A stretch of 64,000 bases of DNA from Paraburkholderia sp. ZP32-5 (GTDB lineage Bacteria; Pseudomonadota; Gammaproteobacteria; Burkholderiales; Burkholderiaceae). The translations under genes and the position numbers were made by a program. Under the pieces are notes generated by a model that was given only the letters and a program-made list of their open reading frames with translations, did no database searches and was not told the origin of the DNA. The DNA is taken from positions 558,001-622,000 of the forward strand of contig NZ_JAJEJP010000002.1 of assembly GCF_021390495.1 (NCBI RefSeq), given 5' to 3'. Positions 61,638-64,000 of the stretch are shown piece by piece; positions within the stretch are counted from its first letter, which is position 1, and each line of letters opens with the position of its first letter.

Positions 61638-61676
61638 GCGGGCTAGCGCGACGTCCAGTCCACTGCGCTAGCCCGC
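61638..61676 (-). terminator. Terminator between convergent genes
   Basis: GCGGGCTAGCGC and GCGCTAGCCCGC pair perfectly over 12 bp with a 15-base loop. It begins six bases after the stop of the minus-strand gene and has a short T tract (TTTCCT) on that strand. Confidence 0.7.
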
Positions 61677-61682
61677 GAAAAA

Positions 61683-61934
61683 CTACTCTTCAGCGTCGTG
61701 CTCGGTGACAAAGCGTTTCAGATAAGCGAGCACGGCGGCCTCCATCGCCCGATGATCGGCGGTGCTCTTCGAACCCGCGTTTTCCTCATCGCCGAACAGC
61801 GTGGACGGCGCGTTATGCACGTCCACCTCCTGCCCCTCGCGAAACACGCGAATTTCATGGACGTCCTCGGCGTATTCGGCGATCCAGTGCACGCCTTCGA
61901 TATGCGCACCCGCGCGAACGTTAGCTATCTTCAT
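61683..61934 (-). CDS. Small hypothetical protein
   Basis: Protein of 83 residues: MKIANVRAGAHIEGVHWIAE, then YAEDVHEIRVFREGQEVDVH and a C-terminal helix MEAAVLAYLKRFVTEHDAEE. No signal peptide. The start is ATG at 61932-61934 with GGAG six bases upstream; a TTG at the ribosome site was rejected. A perfect terminator follows. No family recognised. Confidence 0.75.
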   Translation of the reverse strand: MKIANVRAGAHIEGVHWIAEYAEDVHEIRVFREGQEVDVHNAPSTLFGDEENAGSKSTADHRAMEAAVLAYLKRFVTEHDAEE

Positions 61935-62090
61935 GGATATCTCCAAGGCTGCCGGGACGGACCCTGCGCCGACCCTTGCTCACCACCATACGCCGTCCCG
62001 CTGATGCGCGCGAGCCCCGGTCTCCAAATTCCCGGCACGGCCGTTGCTGCACGTTGAGTCCGTAGTCGCAACCTCAACCGGAGAACTGTC

Positions 62091-62615
62091 ATGCCAGAGC
62101 AGAAAACCTTGAAACGTGCCGCGGCCGATAAGCGCGCCGGCAAGTCGGCGAGTACTCAAGCCGGCGAGTTCGTGAAGGAACAGGTGGACAAGGTGCGCGC
62201 CGGCAAGCACGGCGTCAGGTCGCCGAAGCAGGCGATCGCGATCGGTTTGTCCGAGGCGCGCCGCGCGGGCGTCGATGTGAAGCCGCCGAAGAAGGGCGCG
62301 ACGAGCGAGGCGACCCGCAAGAAAGCGCAGAAGGATAGCGCCGCGGGCAAGCACGAAGGTACCGCGAAAAAGAGCGCGAGCAAGGAGTCGAGCGCGAAAC
62401 GCTCGCGCGTGTCGGAGAACGTACTGAAGCGCGAGAGTAGGGCGGGGGCGTCGCCGGCCGCGATGTCGAAGCAGGCGAAATCGGCGGCGGCCAAACGGCC
62501 CGCGGCCAGCCGCTCGGCCGCGGCGAAAAAGGCTGCGGCGACCAAAGGCGCGGCTGGCCGTTCGGCGGCCGCGAAGAAGGCCGCGCATACGCGGGCTTCG
62601 CGCGCGCATCATTGA
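62091..62615 (+). CDS. DUF6496-like protein with histone-H1-like basic tail
   Basis: Protein of 174 residues. The N-terminal part contains VRAGKHGVRSPKQAIAIGLS followed by EARRAGV, a motif recurring in small stress-related or plasmid-linked proteins (DUF6496-like). The C-terminal half is a Lys/Ala/Ser repeat (KRPAASRSAAAKKAAATKGA and similar), like bacterial histone-H1-like proteins, so binding to DNA is likely. The frame uses ordinary codons throughout. The start is ATG at 62091; a GGAGAA site lies upstream. Function unknown. Confidence 0.82.
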   Translation: MPEQKTLKRAAADKRAGKSASTQAGEFVKEQVDKVRAGKHGVRSPKQAIAIGLSEARRAGVDVKPPKKGATSEATRKKAQKDSAAGKHEGTAKKSASKESSAKRSRVSENVLKRESRAGASPAAMSKQAKSAAAKRPAASRSAAAKKAAATKGAAGRSAAAKKAAHTRASRAHH

Positions 62616-62646
62616 GGCTGGTGGGGGGGCTAGTAAGGGCGCTGCG

Positions 62647-62744
62647 AAGTGAAGCGCCTGAAACGAGGTGCCCGTAGCGAAGTGCCCGAAGCAAGGCGCT
62701 GGAATCAAGGTGCCTGAAGCAAAGCGCACAAAGCAAAAGAGCGG
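62647..62744. repeat. Seven degenerate 14-bp tandem repeats
   Basis: Units begin at 62647, 62661, 62675, 62689, 62703, 62717 and 62731. The approximate consensus is AAGCRAGGTGCCTG. The unit length is not a multiple of three and the stretch is non-coding. The last unit merges into the terminator at 62735-62773. Confidence 0.75.
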
Positions 62745-62773
62745 CGCACGCATCCACGTGCCACCGCTCTTTT
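62735..62773. terminator. Bidirectional rho-independent terminator
   Basis: AAAAGAGCGG and CCGCTCTTTT pair perfectly, with an inner GCACG/CGTGC stem. A and T runs at the two ends suit both the plus-strand H1-like gene and the minus-strand aminotransferase. Confidence 0.8.
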
Positions 62774-62837
62774 GTGTTTGTCCCCACGTGGAGAGCTGCC
62801 TTACGCACTCTCTCCCACAAGCATTCGCTCGCTGCGC

Positions 62838-64000
62838 TTACTGCACAGTCGCAAGCACATCACCGACCGTCTTGAAGATATGCGCGATCTGCTCTTCATC
62901 GATGATCAGCGGCGGCGAAAACGCGAGGATATCGCCGGTGAAGCGGATCAGCACGCCCGCTTCGAAGCATTTGACGAACGCCTCGTAAGCCCGCGCACCC
63001 GGCGCGCCCTCTCGCGATTCCAGCTCGATGCCCGCAACCATGCCGAGGTTGCGCACGTCCTTCACATGCTTCGCGCCGCGCAGCGCATGCGCTGCGGCTT
63101 CGAACGACGGCGCGAGCCTTGCCGCGCGCTCGAACAGATTCTCGCGGCGATACAGGTCGAGCGTCGCGATGGCCGCGGCGGCGGCCGCCGGATGCGCCGA
63201 ATACGTATAGCCATGGAACAGCTCGATCGCGCCCGGCGCGCCGTTGCCGACCACCGTGTCATGAATCGTGCGGCTTGCCGCGACCGCGCCCATCGGGATC
63301 GACGCGTTGTTGATCGCTTTCGCGAGCGTGATCAGATCCGGCGTGACGCCGAAGTATTCGCTCGCCGTCGCCTTGCCGACGCGCCCGAAGCCGGTAATGA
63401 CCTCGTCGAAGATCAGCAGGATGCCGTGCTTCGTGCAGATGTCCCGCAGCTTTTGCAGATAGCCTTGCGGCGGAACCAGCACGCCGGTCGACCCGGCCAC
63501 CGGTTCGACGATCACCGCGGCGATCGTCGACGCGTCGTGCAGCGCGACGATGCGCTCCAGTTCGTCGGCCAGATGCGCGCCCCACGCCGGCTGGCCCTTC
63601 GAGAACGCGTTGTGTTCGAGATCGTGCGTATGCGGCAGATGATCGACTGCCGGCAGCAACGCGCCCGAGAAGGTCTTGCGATTCGGCGCGATACCGCCGA
63701 CCGAAATGCCGCCGAAGCCGACGCCGTGATAGCCGCGCTCGCGCCCGATCAGACGCGTGCGCTGTCCTTCGCCGCGCGCGCGATGGTAGGCGAGCGCGAT
63801 CTTCAACGCGGTGTCGACCGATTCCGAGCCCGAGTTCGTGAAGAAGATGCGGTCGAGGCCGGCCGGCATCAGTTCGGCGACTTTCGTGGCTGCTTCGAAC
63901 GCGAGCGGGTGGCCCATCTGGAAGGTCGGCGCGAAATCGAGCGTCGACAACTGTTGCGTGATCGCGGCGACGATTTCGTCGCGGCTATGGCCGGCGTTCA
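62838..64000 (-). CDS. Class III omega-aminotransferase (beta-alanine/pyruvate type), 5' end outside the window
   Basis: PLP-dependent transaminase; 387 codons are present and the frame continues across the window edge (NAGHSRDEIVAAI before LSTLDFAPTFQMGHPL). The full family length is about 440. Landmarks are FFTNSGSESVDTALKIALAY, IGRERGYHGVGFGG, AAVIVEPVAGSTGVLVPPQG, LLIFDEVITGFGRVGKA and the PLP-lysine segment LITLAKAINNASIPMGAV, where the lysine is in LAKA. This group uses beta-alanine or other omega-amino acids with pyruvate. The native start is not visible. Confidence 0.92.
   Translation of the reverse strand, partial: NAGHSRDEIVAAITQQLSTLDFAPTFQMGHPLAFEAATKVAELMPAGLDRIFFTNSGSESVDTALKIALAYHRARGEGQRTRLIGRERGYHGVGFGGISVGGIAPNRKTFSGALLPAVDHLPHTHDLEHNAFSKGQPAWGAHLADELERIVALHDASTIAAVIVEPVAGSTGVLVPPQGYLQKLRDICTKHGILLIFDEVITGFGRVGKATASEYFGVTPDLITLAKAINNASIPMGAVAASRTIHDTVVGNGAPGAIELFHGYTYSAHPAAAAAAIATLDLYRRENLFERAARLAPSFEAAAHALRGAKHVKDVRNLGMVAGIELESREGAPGARAYEAFVKCFEAGVLIRFTGDILAFSPPLIIDEEQIAHIFKTVGDVLATVQ

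Noticed and set aside
62647..62744. Tandem repeat as a CRISPR array
   Set aside because: Units are 14 bp, directly adjacent and degenerate; there are no unique spacers and no cas genes.

Overview
The window looks like a chromosomal segment of a beta-proteobacterium of the order Burkholderiales, most likely a plant- or soil-associated Paraburkholderia or close relative. This rests on the high GC content, an OmpC-type porin with a YGSID N-terminus, the LuxR / RsaL / LuxI arrangement typical of the BraR-RsaL-BraI quorum-sensing locus of that group, and several small proteins of a Burkholderia-like type. No tRNA, rRNA, insertion sequence, phage or CRISPR array was seen.

Layout. 1-5.6 kb: a porin fragment, a LysR-type regulator with two DNA-binding domains, then two divergent regulator/enzyme pairs (MarR with a tautomerase, TetR with an amidase), each with a visible palindromic operator. 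5.6-8.7 kb: an epoxide-hydrolase-like alpha/beta hydrolase and a DUF899 protein, preceded by a collapsed remnant of a tandem copy of the same two genes. 8.7-13.2 kb: an efflux transporter with a GlxA-type regulator, and an aldo/keto reductase divergent from a TetR regulator. 13.2-16.4 kb: an EgtB-like enzyme, an FNR oxygen-sensing regulator and a universal stress protein. 16.6-19.3 kb: a GntR regulator and the quorum-sensing locus with an excellent lux box. 19.8-27.9 kb: a sugar-acid catabolic cluster (DapA-family enzyme, SMP-30 lactonase, a four-gene ABC importer, an IlvD/Edd dehydratase).

28-34 kb holds small conserved proteins, a serine acetyltransferase, an AraC regulator and a candidate 63-nt small RNA. 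34.4-37.7 kb is a tightly coupled four-gene operon (CDP-alcohol phosphatidyltransferase, 2-oxoglutarate oxygenase, flippase-like membrane protein, nucleotidyltransferase) that reads as a lipid head-group pathway and is the best candidate here for an undescribed system. 38-50 kb: transporters, an HtrA-like protease without a signal peptide, and a polyphosphate neighbourhood (PPK2, a Pit phosphate transporter, a CHAD protein), followed by a diguanylate cyclase, a DedA-rhodanese fusion, a DMT exporter and FolE. 51-61.5 kb: the protocatechuate branch of the beta-ketoadipate pathway (pcaI, J, B, D, C) with a NahR/NodD-like LysR regulator and a strong promoter/operator region, then a branched-chain-type ABC importer that may bring in aromatic substrates. 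61.6-64 kb: a small protein, a histone-H1-like basic protein, a 14-bp tandem repeat and the truncated gene of an omega-aminotransferase.

Functions were assigned by reading translated sequence and motifs. No database search was possible, so substrate specificities are inferences.
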